A DNA stretch of 64,000 nt from Hyphomicrobium sp. Its GTDB lineage: Bacteria > Pseudomonadota > Alphaproteobacteria > Rhizobiales > Hyphomicrobiaceae. Positions within the stretch are counted from its first letter, which is position 1, and the number at the start of each line of letters is the position of its first letter. The stretch lies in the NCBI GenBank assembly GCA_019751875.1, contig JAIEMV010000013.1:292581-356580 (forward strand), given 5' to 3'. Shown here piece after piece: positions 7,146 through 14,776 of the stretch. The translations under genes and the position numbers were made by a program. The notes below the pieces were generated by a model, which was not told the origin of the DNA, made no database searches, and saw only the letters and a program-made list of their open reading frames with translations.

Positions 7146-9670
7146 CAAACACCGATCTCCTGAAGCTTCCCAACTCCGCGCCTCGGCCAGCGGGCGAATT
7201 GGAGGCGCTTGAGCGAATTTGGTCCACCCCGACCGGGTTCCGGCGGCTGACCGCTATCAACAACAACATCATTGGCGTCTACTACATCGCCACTGCACTT
7301 GCGTTCTTCGTCTTTGCTGGCGTGCTGGCTGCGATTATGCGCGCACAGTTGGCCGTTCCTGACAACACACTGGTCTCGCCAGACGTCTATAACCAGCTGA
7401 TGACCATGCACGGCACGGTCATGATGTTTCTCTTTGCCGTTCCTGCCGTCGAAGCAGCCGGTGTTCTGCTGCTTCCGCAAATGCTAGGTGCTCGCGATCT
7501 TCCTTTTCCACGCCTCAGTGCATATGCGTTCTGGGCGTATGCAATTGGCGGAACGATCTTTTGTTCGAGCCTTCTGTTCGGCCTATCGCCTGCGGGCGGC
7601 TGGTTCATGTATCCGCCCCTCACCAGCAGCAGCTTCTCGTCAGGAATCGGTGCCGATTTCTGGCTCTTGGGGATCGGCTTTATCGAAATATCCGCAATTG
7701 CCGGCGCAATAGAAATCATTGTCGGAGTTCTGCGGACCCGTGCGCCCGGCATGACGATCGGAAAGATGCCTGTTTTCGCATGGACCATGCTGATCTTCGC
7801 CGGGATGGTGATTTTCGCCTTTCCGGCAATCATATTAGCGACGCTCCTTCTCGAACTCGAGCGCGCGTTTGGATGGCCGTTTTTTATTTCTGACAGGGGT
7901 GGTGATCCGTTGCTGTGGCAGCATCTTTTCTGGTTTTTCGGGCATCCAGAGGTCTACGTGATTTTTTTGCCGGCGGCGGGAATGGTTTCGATGATCCTGC
8001 CGTCCATGACCCAGTCGCCACTCGTTGCCTACAACATCATTGTCGTGGCGCTGATTGCTACCGGGTTCTTCAGCTTCGGACTCTGGGTGCATCATATGTT
8101 CACGACCGGACTACCGAACCTCTCTCTCGGCTTTTTTTCGGCTGCGAGCATGGCCGTTTCGCTTCCGTCGGGCGTGCAGGTTTTCGCCTGGATTGCGACC
8201 ATTGCCAATGGCAAGCTGCGCTTCCATACACCGGCACTCTTCGTTCTCGGCTTCTTATTCATTTTTACTCTGGGCGGCTTGACCGGGGTCATGGTCGCCA
8301 TGGTTCCATTCGATTGGCAGGCTCACGACACCTACTTTGTCGTCGCCCATCTGCATTATGTCCTGATTGGCGGAATGGTCTTTCCGCTCTTCGCCGCCAT
8401 CTACTATTGGACGCCGGCATTCAGCCGGAAGGCACTGGACGAGCGATTGGGCAAAATCGCTTTCTGGCTCATGTTCATTGGCTTCAACCTTGCGTTTTTC
8501 ATCATGCATCTGACCGGGCTGTGGGGAATGCCTCGCCGGGTCTATACTTATAAGAGCGAAATGGGATGGGGCTTACCCAATCTTGTCTCGACCATTGGGG
8601 CCTACATCTTTGCAGCTGGCGTTGCGATCGTTCTGTTCGATCTCATCCGCAAATTCCGGATCGGCTATCCGCGGGGCAACGTCTGGTCTGCTGGTACTCT
8701 CGAATGGCTTCCTAACGGCAACTATTCGGCGCGAAGCGTTCCAATCATTAGGCATCACAATCCGCTTTGGAGCGATCCTGCCTTGTCGCGCCATGTGGAG
8801 GAAGGTCGGTACTACTTGCCAGGAACGGCGACGGGGTATCGCGAGACAATCGTCACATCCCCTGTCGAGGCCGTTCCCCAGTACGTCATGATCATGCCTC
8901 AGCCGAGCTGGGCTCCGATGATCGCCGCCGCAGGTACGGCCGCGTTCTTCATTCTTTTGACCTTCAAGCTGGTGGGGCTCGCATTATTCGCAGGAGCGAT
9001 CGCAGTCATTGCAATGATCCGCTGGGGGTGGGATCTCGAACCCAAGCCGCCCTTTGCGGAGGTGGATATCGGCGGCGGGCTTAGGTTGCCAACGTACATG
9101 TCCGGTCCTCGTTCGCACTCGTGGTGGGCCGTCAGCATTCTACTTCTGGCAGCCGCAGCGCTCTATCTGTCGTACGTTTTTTCCTATCTATACCTTTGGA
9201 CGGTAGCGCCCGGCGTATGGCCGTCCGCGGCAGACGTTTCGTATGGATCGTTTGCGGCGTTATGCGCCGCTCTATTCATCGTCGCGAGCGTCGGCATGCT
9301 GCTTGCGTCGCACACCCTCCGCATTGCACATCGATCGCGGCAGTGGATCTTTCCAGTCCTCGTCATTGGCTCTCTTGCTGCGCTGAGCGTCGGGCTTGTC
9401 CTTGAGGTCTATGGGCATTGGTCCGCCGGACTGCGCCCGACCATCAATTCCTTCGCCGCTCTGACATACACCGCGTCGCTGCTGCAGGGGATGCTCGTAG
9501 CACCGGCCCTGGTTATTGGAGTGTACTCGCTCGCCCGATATGCACGTGGCGACCTTGATAGCAACCGGCGTGCGGCTTTCGACGTTACACATCTTCTGTT
9601 TCAGGCGGCAGTGGTTGAAGGCCTGTTCAATCAACTGCTCGTCTACGGCTTTCCACATGTGGTTCGGTAA
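7142..9670 (+). CDS. Heme-copper oxidase subunit I/III fusion
   Basis: An 842-residue membrane protein. Residues about 35-540 are subunit I: heme a ligands H90 and H405, heme a3 ligand H403, CuB ligands H268, H317, H318, and the His-Tyr crosslink partner Y272 in HPEVY; the D-channel acid D119 and E270 are kept. The K-channel position (Lys in PTGIKVFSW of standard A-type enzymes) is Gln346 in PSGVQVFAW, and the MNN of the D channel is LSA. From about residue 590 the sequence becomes subunit III-like with further helices. The partner subunit II lacks CuA, so the electron entry route is unclear. ATGA overlap with the upstream gene indicates coupling. Confidence 0.85.
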   Translation: MTNTDLLKLPNSAPRPAGELEALERIWSTPTGFRRLTAINNNIIGVYYIATALAFFVFAGVLAAIMRAQLAVPDNTLVSPDVYNQLMTMHGTVMMFLFAVPAVEAAGVLLLPQMLGARDLPFPRLSAYAFWAYAIGGTIFCSSLLFGLSPAGGWFMYPPLTSSSFSSGIGADFWLLGIGFIEISAIAGAIEIIVGVLRTRAPGMTIGKMPVFAWTMLIFAGMVIFAFPAIILATLLLELERAFGWPFFISDRGGDPLLWQHLFWFFGHPEVYVIFLPAAGMVSMILPSMTQSPLVAYNIIVVALIATGFFSFGLWVHHMFTTGLPNLSLGFFSAASMAVSLPSGVQVFAWIATIANGKLRFHTPALFVLGFLFIFTLGGLTGVMVAMVPFDWQAHDTYFVVAHLHYVLIGGMVFPLFAAIYYWTPAFSRKALDERLGKIAFWLMFIGFNLAFFIMHLTGLWGMPRRVYTYKSEMGWGLPNLVSTIGAYIFAAGVAIVLFDLIRKFRIGYPRGNVWSAGTLEWLPNGNYSARSVPIIRHHNPLWSDPALSRHVEEGRYYLPGTATGYRETIVTSPVEAVPQYVMIMPQPSWAPMIAAAGTAAFFILLTFKLVGLALFAGAIAVIAMIRWGWDLEPKPPFAEVDIGGGLRLPTYMSGPRSHSWWAVSILLLAAAALYLSYVFSYLYLWTVAPGVWPSAADVSYGSFAALCAALFIVASVGMLLASHTLRIAHRSRQWIFPVLVIGSLAALSVGLVLEVYGHWSAGLRPTINSFAALTYTASLLQGMLVAPALVIGVYSLARYARGDLDSNRRAAFDVTHLLFQAAVVEGLFNQLLVYGFPHVVR

Positions 9671-9677
9671 TGAAGCC

Positions 9678-10025
9678 ATGATGAAGGGTGAGACCGACAC
9701 GATCTTCGATTTCGTCAGCGTGCTTGCCGGACCCTTAATCTGGTTTGCGCACTTTTTCCTCGTATACGGCGCACAGTCGGTTCTGTGCACATTTGACCGG
9801 GCTGCGGCAGTGCCTTGGATGATCTTTGTGGCCACCGTTCTTGCACTGGGAAGCGTCGCCTGGCTGGTCATCGACGGTGTTCGCCGCTCCGACCGGCTCA
9901 TCCCGCGTCCTGATGGTGAGCATCAGGACTTCATGGCCTACCTGAAGTATGCAATTGCCTTTGCATCGGGCATCAGCATTGTCTGGGTTGGAGCAACGGC
10001 AGCTGTCTTGCCGTCCTGTAACTGA
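9678..10025 (+). CDS. Small three-helix membrane protein of the oxidase cluster
   Basis: A 115-residue protein (ATG at 9678; another ATG at 9657 overlapping the oxidase stop is possible, neither has a strong ribosome site). Three hydrophobic helices at about 10-32, 43-62 and 88-110, with a hydrophilic RRSDRLIPRPDGEHQD loop. It starts 8 bases after the oxidase fusion stop and is surely cotranscribed; similar small membrane proteins sit at the end of such oxidase clusters and are presumed accessory subunits or assembly helpers. No named family recognised. Confidence 0.6.
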   Translation: MMKGETDTIFDFVSVLAGPLIWFAHFFLVYGAQSVLCTFDRAAAVPWMIFVATVLALGSVAWLVIDGVRRSDRLIPRPDGEHQDFMAYLKYAIAFASGISIVWVGATAAVLPSCN

Positions 10026-10387
10026 CGCTCTGCGGATTGCCTTCCGCTGCTGCAAAGACAGTTCTGCTGTAAGCAAGGCTTCAGTACGACTGCACCTTGC
10101 TGAGGAGTCTAACATGCCCCTGGCCCAATTGAGTTGGACCAGGGGCTGGGACGGCCTACCAACCGACAGGAGGAGGAGGACGCGAATAGGCCATCCGGTC
10201 AAGTATCCATTACGCGCCCGCCTCACGCATGTTCCCCGCCGTCATATGGTGCTGGATACCTAAGGGAAATAGCCAATAAGCTCCAGAGCGCGGCTGTGCG
10301 CTGCTGATTAATCATCAAGTCGGGATCTGTAGATTGCGCACGAGTTTGTCCGCAAACATCTATCGGAGACGGACGTGTGAGCTTGGA
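10026..10387. other. Gene-free stretch between the oxidase cluster and the UPF0114 gene
   Basis: No convincing coding sequence. It contains the 12-bp imperfect hairpin at 10117-10145 and is otherwise featureless; it separates convergent transcription units and is expected to hold their terminators. Confidence 0.5.
10117..10145. terminator. Hairpin after the oxidase cluster
   Basis: CCCCTGGCCCAA (10117-10128) pairs with TTGGACCAGGGG (10134-10145) with one mismatch and a 5-base loop. It lies about 90 bases after the last oxidase-cluster gene. No T run follows, so it may be a factor-dependent terminator or an mRNA-stabilising hairpin. Confidence 0.45.
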
Positions 10388-10975
10388 CTAGTCAGATTGC
10401 TTTTTTGGATGGAGCTGCACCAGTCGAAGTGCCAGTCCTAGAAGCACTGTGCACAGTGGGATCGCGATCAAAGCTCCTAACTCCAGCCAAGTAAAGTCAG
10501 CATCAGGAACTTGAAACATTTGTAGCGCGATCCGCAGGAATAGGACGAATAAAATAACAATGATGACCTCTGCCACAACCTGCTTCAATTGGCCGATCTG
10601 CTTTACCTGAAGCCACTGCGGAATCGCCAGCGTTTCACCGGGCTGTTCGGGATGAATAAAAAGAGAGTATACACCAAATGAGAAGTACAAAAGAACTATG
10701 GCGATCAGAAATCGATCCAGCGCCTCAATCACGCTGATGACGGCTGCAGTTCCGAATGGAAGAGTGCTGTCGGAGGCGACGAGACCGAAGCGAAACGCTT
10801 CGTATACATTCAGCAGCCCGAGAGCGAACATCAAAGCTGCGCTAGCAAGCGATCCAAAAACGGCCATTAGGCTGAAGTAGCGAAAGCTGACGACAACCGT
10901 CCGCTCGTACTTTCGAACACGTGATGCAGATGTTGACGAATGCTGGCTGGTAGATTGACCAGGGGGTAAATTCAT
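10388..10975 (-). CDS. UPF0114 (YqhA-like) family membrane protein
   Basis: A 195-residue protein with four helices. The diagnostic region is ALDRFLIAIVLLYFSFGVYSLFI near residues 82-105, corresponding to the LID-YLI-GIYELF motif of the UPF0114/YqhA family, plus a last pair of helices. The ATG at 10975 is used; a longer frame begins at a TTG with no ribosome site. Family function unknown, commonly linked to membrane stress. The 400-base region upstream separates it from the plus-strand stress operon beginning at 11384. Confidence 0.75.
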   Translation of the reverse strand: MNLPPGQSTSQHSSTSASRVRKYERTVVVSFRYFSLMAVFGSLASAALMFALGLLNVYEAFRFGLVASDSTLPFGTAAVISVIEALDRFLIAIVLLYFSFGVYSLFIHPEQPGETLAIPQWLQVKQIGQLKQVVAEVIIVILFVLFLRIALQMFQVPDADFTWLELGALIAIPLCTVLLGLALRLVQLHPKKQSD

Positions 10976-11383
10976 CGGTCGACCGCATGTCAAACGGAAG
11001 TCATTAAGAACGGAAGTCAGGGGGCGTTTCCAAGTTCCGCCAGGCAGGATCAACAGATCACTGCAGAGGCGCGATTTCAAAATGTGCCTGGACGCGTGCT
11101 TCGCTCGTCCGCACCAAGATTACCGGATCGTTCGGTGTTGCCGCGCATATGGTGTTCGCGCGCTCGTGCTCATCCAAAATCGTGTGGGCAAGTCAGATAT
11201 CACGGGTGGCTCAGATCGCTTGCGATGCTGAGGCGTGGGCGCCTCTCGGCGCAGATTAATGCAGGTTCTGCGAACCTAATGATCTCGATCTAAAGGAACA
11301 TATCGGTCACCGGCTTGTTTGGTTTGAAAGCTCGTCATTTACGAATTGGCGAAGGAGCTTGGCAATGAGAAGGAGACTGAGAA
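10976..11383. other. Divergent intergenic region upstream of the stress-membrane operon
   Basis: No coding sequence supported. It must hold the promoters of the UPF0114 gene (minus) and of the 11384 operon (plus); the EcfG-like candidate at 11295-11319 is the only recognisable signal. Confidence 0.5.
11295..11319 (+). promoter_or_regulatory. EcfG-like promoter candidate before the 11384 operon
   Basis: GGAAC (11295-11299) and TGTT (11316-11319) with 16-base spacing, one mismatch from the general stress consensus GGAAC-N16/17-CGTT, 65 bases before the first gene of an operon of stress-type membrane proteins. Confidence 0.42.
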
Positions 11384-11920
11384 ATGAGCGATAGGTACTC
11401 AGCAGTTCCACCTGCAGCACCGGAGGTGAGCTCGAGGACGGAAAGCAGGCGCGATGGAAGTAGCGCTGCTGCAGACCAAGTGCAGAGGCAGGGAAAACAG
11501 GTTGCGGATGAAGCAAAAGCACGTGCCGAAGAGATCACCAATGAGCAAATGAAGATTGGTGCCGAACACGTCAAGCAGATCGCGAACGCGGTCAGAGCAG
11601 CGGCCGAGGAACTGAACGACTCGTCTCCACTGCTCGCGCACTACGCGCGCAGCATGAGCTCCGCTTTCTGTGGGATATCTGAAAAGATGCGCAGCGAGTC
11701 CCCCAGGCAAGTTTTGAAGAACGCCTCAGATTATGCGAGCCGGGAGCCGGTGGCTTTTTTTGGCGCCGCAGTTGTTGCAGGGTTCGCACTGTCTCGCTTC
11801 CTCAAGAGCAGCAGCGAATCGTCATCTGGCTCGTTCGATCCTCGGAGAGATCGGCTGGGAGATCGCACGACGGGAATGACGGGGACGAGAACGCCGGCGA
11901 CAGGATCACAGGAGATGTAG
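11384..11920 (+). CDS. Amphipathic nutrient-deprivation/DUF883-like membrane-associated protein
   Basis: A 178-residue protein with a charged, Ala/Gln/Glu-rich amphipathic helix region (about 30-90, QVADEAKARAEEITNEQMKI style) and one hydrophobic segment near 122-138 (EPVAFFGAAVVAGFALSRFL), followed by a disordered Ser/Arg/Thr tail. This layout resembles proteobacterial nutrient-deprivation-induced proteins and DUF883 ElaB-like inner-membrane proteins. AAGGAGA precedes the ATG. It is separated by one base from the holin-like gene and begins a four-gene operon (to 14281). Confidence 0.65.
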   Translation: MSDRYSAVPPAAPEVSSRTESRRDGSSAAADQVQRQGKQVADEAKARAEEITNEQMKIGAEHVKQIANAVRAAAEELNDSSPLLAHYARSMSSAFCGISEKMRSESPRQVLKNASDYASREPVAFFGAAVVAGFALSRFLKSSSESSSGSFDPRRDRLGDRTTGMTGTRTPATGSQEM

Positions 11921-11921
11921 C

Positions 11922-12308
11922 ATGAACGCCGAGAAATCAGTCCCCGAATTGTTTTCCGACTTGATCGATAACCTCTCGAGTTTGTTCAGGCAGGAAGTGA
12001 GACTTGCGAAGACTGAATTTACCGAAGGGGTTGAAAACGCCCGTGGTGGCGTTGCCTACATCGCAGCAGGCACCATGGTTGGTCTCGCCGCTCTCATCGT
12101 TCTACTCGGCGCCGTTGTTGCCTGGCTGGCGTGGATGGGCATCGATGTTCGATGGGGTTCACTTGCTGTCGGGCTAGTTGCGGCCGGTATCGCAGCCTTC
12201 CTGGCGATGAAGGGAATTCGCGACCTCAAGTCAACCGCTGTAGTCCCCGGCCGTGTCATGAATCAGCTGCATCGCGATGCACGCGTTGCTAAGGAGAGTT
12301 TGCAATGA
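11922..12308 (+). CDS. Phage-holin-like (DUF1469) membrane protein
   Basis: A 128-residue protein: an amphipathic N-terminal helix (LFSDLIDNLSSLFRQEVRLAK), then two close transmembrane helices (about 45-70 and 78-97) and a basic tail. This is the layout of the Phage_holin_3_6/DUF1469 family (putative Actinobacteriophage holin III), usually found next to a DUF3618 gene exactly as here. Probably a chromosomal envelope-stress gene rather than a lysis gene. Its TGA overlaps the next ATG (ATGA at 12305). Confidence 0.8.
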   Translation: MNAEKSVPELFSDLIDNLSSLFRQEVRLAKTEFTEGVENARGGVAYIAAGTMVGLAALIVLLGAVVAWLAWMGIDVRWGSLAVGLVAAGIAAFLAMKGIRDLKSTAVVPGRVMNQLHRDARVAKESLQ

Positions 12309-13183
12309 CAGCCACTGTTCACGGGTCCACGTACACGGGCCAATCCAGCGCCGATATCGAGCGCAATATCGAAGAGTCCCGTACAAAAGTCGCCGATACG
12401 CTCCGGACATTGCGTGACCGGATGTCACCCGGCCAGATGGTCGATGAGTTGATCGAATACACGAAATCGTCCGGCGGAGCGGAATTTACGCATAACCTCA
12501 AGCGCTCGGTGACGCAGAATCCCTTGCCTCTTCTCCTGGTGGGCACTGGTGTTGCGTGGCTCATGACATCGAGCCAACACTCGACTTCCGGATACCCCGG
12601 GATTTCTACAGGGGATACGGGTGAGGAGAATTACGCTGGTCATGCGCGCAGTGCCGCTGGTGCCGTGGCGGACTATTCGGACGCTACTCAGCGGTTCGCC
12701 AGAGACACACGAGATCAAGTCCAGCACGCTGCGCATCAGGCGCAACATGCGGCGCAAAATGCTGCTCACCAGGCGCAGCAGACCTGGCAGAGACTGGCTG
12801 AAGAGCAACCGCTGGTAATTGGTGCGGTCGGTATAGCGATCGGTGCGTTGCTGGGAGCAGGTCTACCCTCGACGTCCGTCGAAAACCGCCTCATGGGTGA
12901 CGCGAGCGATACTTTGAAAGAGACAACAAGAGACGAAGTTTCGCATCAGTACGAGTCCGTCAAGGCGGCAGCGGCAGACACCTACGAGAAGGTGTCCCAC
13001 GACGTTGCCGAGAGAGGCTTGAGCACCGATACCGCCAAGCGGGCCGTCGACGAAATTGGCTCAGCGGCATCGAAGGTCGCCGATGAGGCCAAGTCCAGTA
13101 GCGAGCGAGGAATAGCCGGGCAAACGGATAATTCTCCGGGCGCCGCTGGGGGTATTGGATCAGTTCGAAACAAGCGCTCCTAA
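12305..13183 (+). CDS. DUF3618 family protein
   Basis: A 292-residue protein. Residues about 16-60 (SADIERNIEESRTKVADTLR, then LRDRMSPGQMVDELI) are the DUF3618 domain. A hydrophobic segment near 78-90, a long helical region very rich in Gln, Ala and His (about 125-160), a second hydrophobic segment (LVIGAVGIAIGALLGAGLP, about 170-190), and an acidic-basic helical tail follow. Function unknown; with the upstream holin-like gene and downstream YihY gene it forms a conserved alphaproteobacterial envelope-stress cluster. Confidence 0.8.
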   Translation: MTATVHGSTYTGQSSADIERNIEESRTKVADTLRTLRDRMSPGQMVDELIEYTKSSGGAEFTHNLKRSVTQNPLPLLLVGTGVAWLMTSSQHSTSGYPGISTGDTGEENYAGHARSAAGAVADYSDATQRFARDTRDQVQHAAHQAQHAAQNAAHQAQQTWQRLAEEQPLVIGAVGIAIGALLGAGLPSTSVENRLMGDASDTLKETTRDEVSHQYESVKAAAADTYEKVSHDVAERGLSTDTAKRAVDEIGSAASKVADEAKSSSERGIAGQTDNSPGAAGGIGSVRNKRS

Positions 13184-14281
13184 ATGCCAAAAGACGCAAA
13201 TTTGAATGGTAGCGCCCTTCGGAAGCCAGCAGCAGCGGCGGCTGTCACTCTGATGGGATTTGCGGTTCTAAGAAGGTTGGGGGTCCGCAAAGACGATCAG
13301 GTGGTACATCAGTCCATCCATGGGTCGCGGGGGGCTGATCGAGGTCGCCGCGCCGATCGGCCAAGTGAACTAGGGACGCTAGGCTGGAGAGACGTTCTCT
13401 GGCGTACTTATGCGGAGTTTTCAGATGATCGAATTCTGATGATAGCCGCGGGCATAACTTTCTACGGTCTTCTTGCCCTGTTTCCTGCTCTCACGGCGCT
13501 GGTGTCGATCGCGGGACTTGTTATCGACCCGAGCCGCATCGTGGAACAAGTGCAGAGCCTTTCTGGAGTTGTGCCAGAGGCGGCAATCGGCATCATTAGC
13601 GACCAATTACAACGCATCGCCGAACAGCCGGCAAACAGCTTGAGTTTTGCGTTCATGATCGGCTTGGCCATTGCTTTGTGGAGCGCCAACAACGGCATTA
13701 AAGCCATGTTTGAAGGTTTAAATATCGTTTACGATGAAGAGGAGGACCGAAGTTTTCTGCGCTTGAACGCGGTCTCACTGATGTTCACCCTGGGGGCCAT
13801 GGTGACGATCATCATAGCGCTTGGTGCGATCGTGGTGGTTCCGGCACTGCTCGGGTTCGTTGGTCTCGGCGGCTTGTCCAGTACTTTGATCAATCTGGGA
13901 CGATGGCCGGTTCTGTTTGCCTTCATTATCGTGGGAATCGGGTTGCTGTATCGGTTCGGTCCGAGCCGGAGGCCCGCGCGGTGGCGCTGGATCTCGGTTG
14001 GCAGCGTGCTTGCCGCGGTTCTGTGGGTTGTCATGTCCGCAGTGTTCTCGTGGTACGTCTCAAATTTCAACAGCTACAATCAAACGTATGGCTCGTTGGG
14101 TGCAGTGATCGCGTTCATGGTTTGGATGTGGATCTCGGCATCGATCATTTTGCTAGGGGCCGAGTTGAACGCTGAATTGGAGCATCAGACAGCCCGCGAT
14201 ACGACAATCTCTCCGGAAAAACCGATGGGCAATCGCGGGGCCCATGCAGCGGACACAGTCGGTAAGCGGATGACTTCGTAG
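13184..14281 (+). CDS. YihY/BrkB family membrane protein
   Basis: A 365-residue protein. After a hydrophilic N-terminal region, the family begins at about residue 65 with WRDVLWRTYAEFSDDRILMI and AAGITFYGLLALFPALTALVS, followed by the remaining five helices and the characteristic YGSLGAVIAFMVWMWISASIILLGAELNAELEHQ near the C terminus. BrkB/YihY proteins are six-helix inner membrane proteins of unsettled function (earlier mislabelled RNase BN). Its ATG follows the DUF3618 stop directly with no gap, so it is the last gene of that operon. Confidence 0.9.
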   Translation: MPKDANLNGSALRKPAAAAAVTLMGFAVLRRLGVRKDDQVVHQSIHGSRGADRGRRADRPSELGTLGWRDVLWRTYAEFSDDRILMIAAGITFYGLLALFPALTALVSIAGLVIDPSRIVEQVQSLSGVVPEAAIGIISDQLQRIAEQPANSLSFAFMIGLAIALWSANNGIKAMFEGLNIVYDEEEDRSFLRLNAVSLMFTLGAMVTIIIALGAIVVVPALLGFVGLGGLSSTLINLGRWPVLFAFIIVGIGLLYRFGPSRRPARWRWISVGSVLAAVLWVVMSAVFSWYVSNFNSYNQTYGSLGAVIAFMVWMWISASIILLGAELNAELEHQTARDTTISPEKPMGNRGAHAADTVGKRMTS

Positions 14282-14305
14282 CGCCCGGACGTCTGGAGAA
14301 GAGCA

Positions 14306-14698
14306 TTGGTGGACGCTTCTCGCACCATTGAGACGCTCGGCTACGCCATGGACCTTGCCGGTGTTTTGCTGATCACTGGCGGCGTCCTGATTGCCTCTGT
14401 CCGGGGCGCCCATAACGTGCTGCGGCAGGCCGACAAAGCTTATGTACGGTACCGCCAGGACATCGGACGCGCGATCTTGTTAGGGCTCGAGGTTCTCGTC
14501 GCGGCTGACATTATTCGGACGGTAGCAATACGGCCTACGCTCGATAGCGTGATTGTTCTTGCGGTAATCGTACTGGTGCGGACTTTCCTCAGCATAAGCC
14601 TGCAAATTGAACTTGAAGGACGTTTGCCGTGGCGGCGTGAGCGGGAGGCGCGACCGCAGTTTGATCGGAGAAGTTTCGAGCTGCCGAATAAAGATTGA
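14306..14698 (+). CDS. DUF1622 family membrane protein
   Basis: A 130-residue protein with three helices (about 15-35, 55-72, 80-100). The segments YRQDIGRAILLGLEVLVAAD and RTFLSISLQIELEGRLPW are typical of DUF1622 proteins, small membrane proteins of unknown role. The start is TTG at 14306 (or GTG at 14309), with GGAGAA at 14294-14299. It lies 24 bases after the YihY gene and is probably in the same transcript. Confidence 0.8.
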   Translation: MVDASRTIETLGYAMDLAGVLLITGGVLIASVRGAHNVLRQADKAYVRYRQDIGRAILLGLEVLVAADIIRTVAIRPTLDSVIVLAVIVLVRTFLSISLQIELEGRLPWRREREARPQFDRRSFELPNKD

Positions 14699-14776
14699 TG
14701 AGACAAGATCAGTCCCGCGTTTACCGTTTTGCTGATTACATAAGCTCTCGCGAGCGAGTCCAGGCACAATCAGTCG

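Noticed and set aside
9735..10226. 163-codon minus-strand frame at the end of the oxidase cluster
   Set aside because: Mirror of the small membrane gene; no ribosome site or domain.
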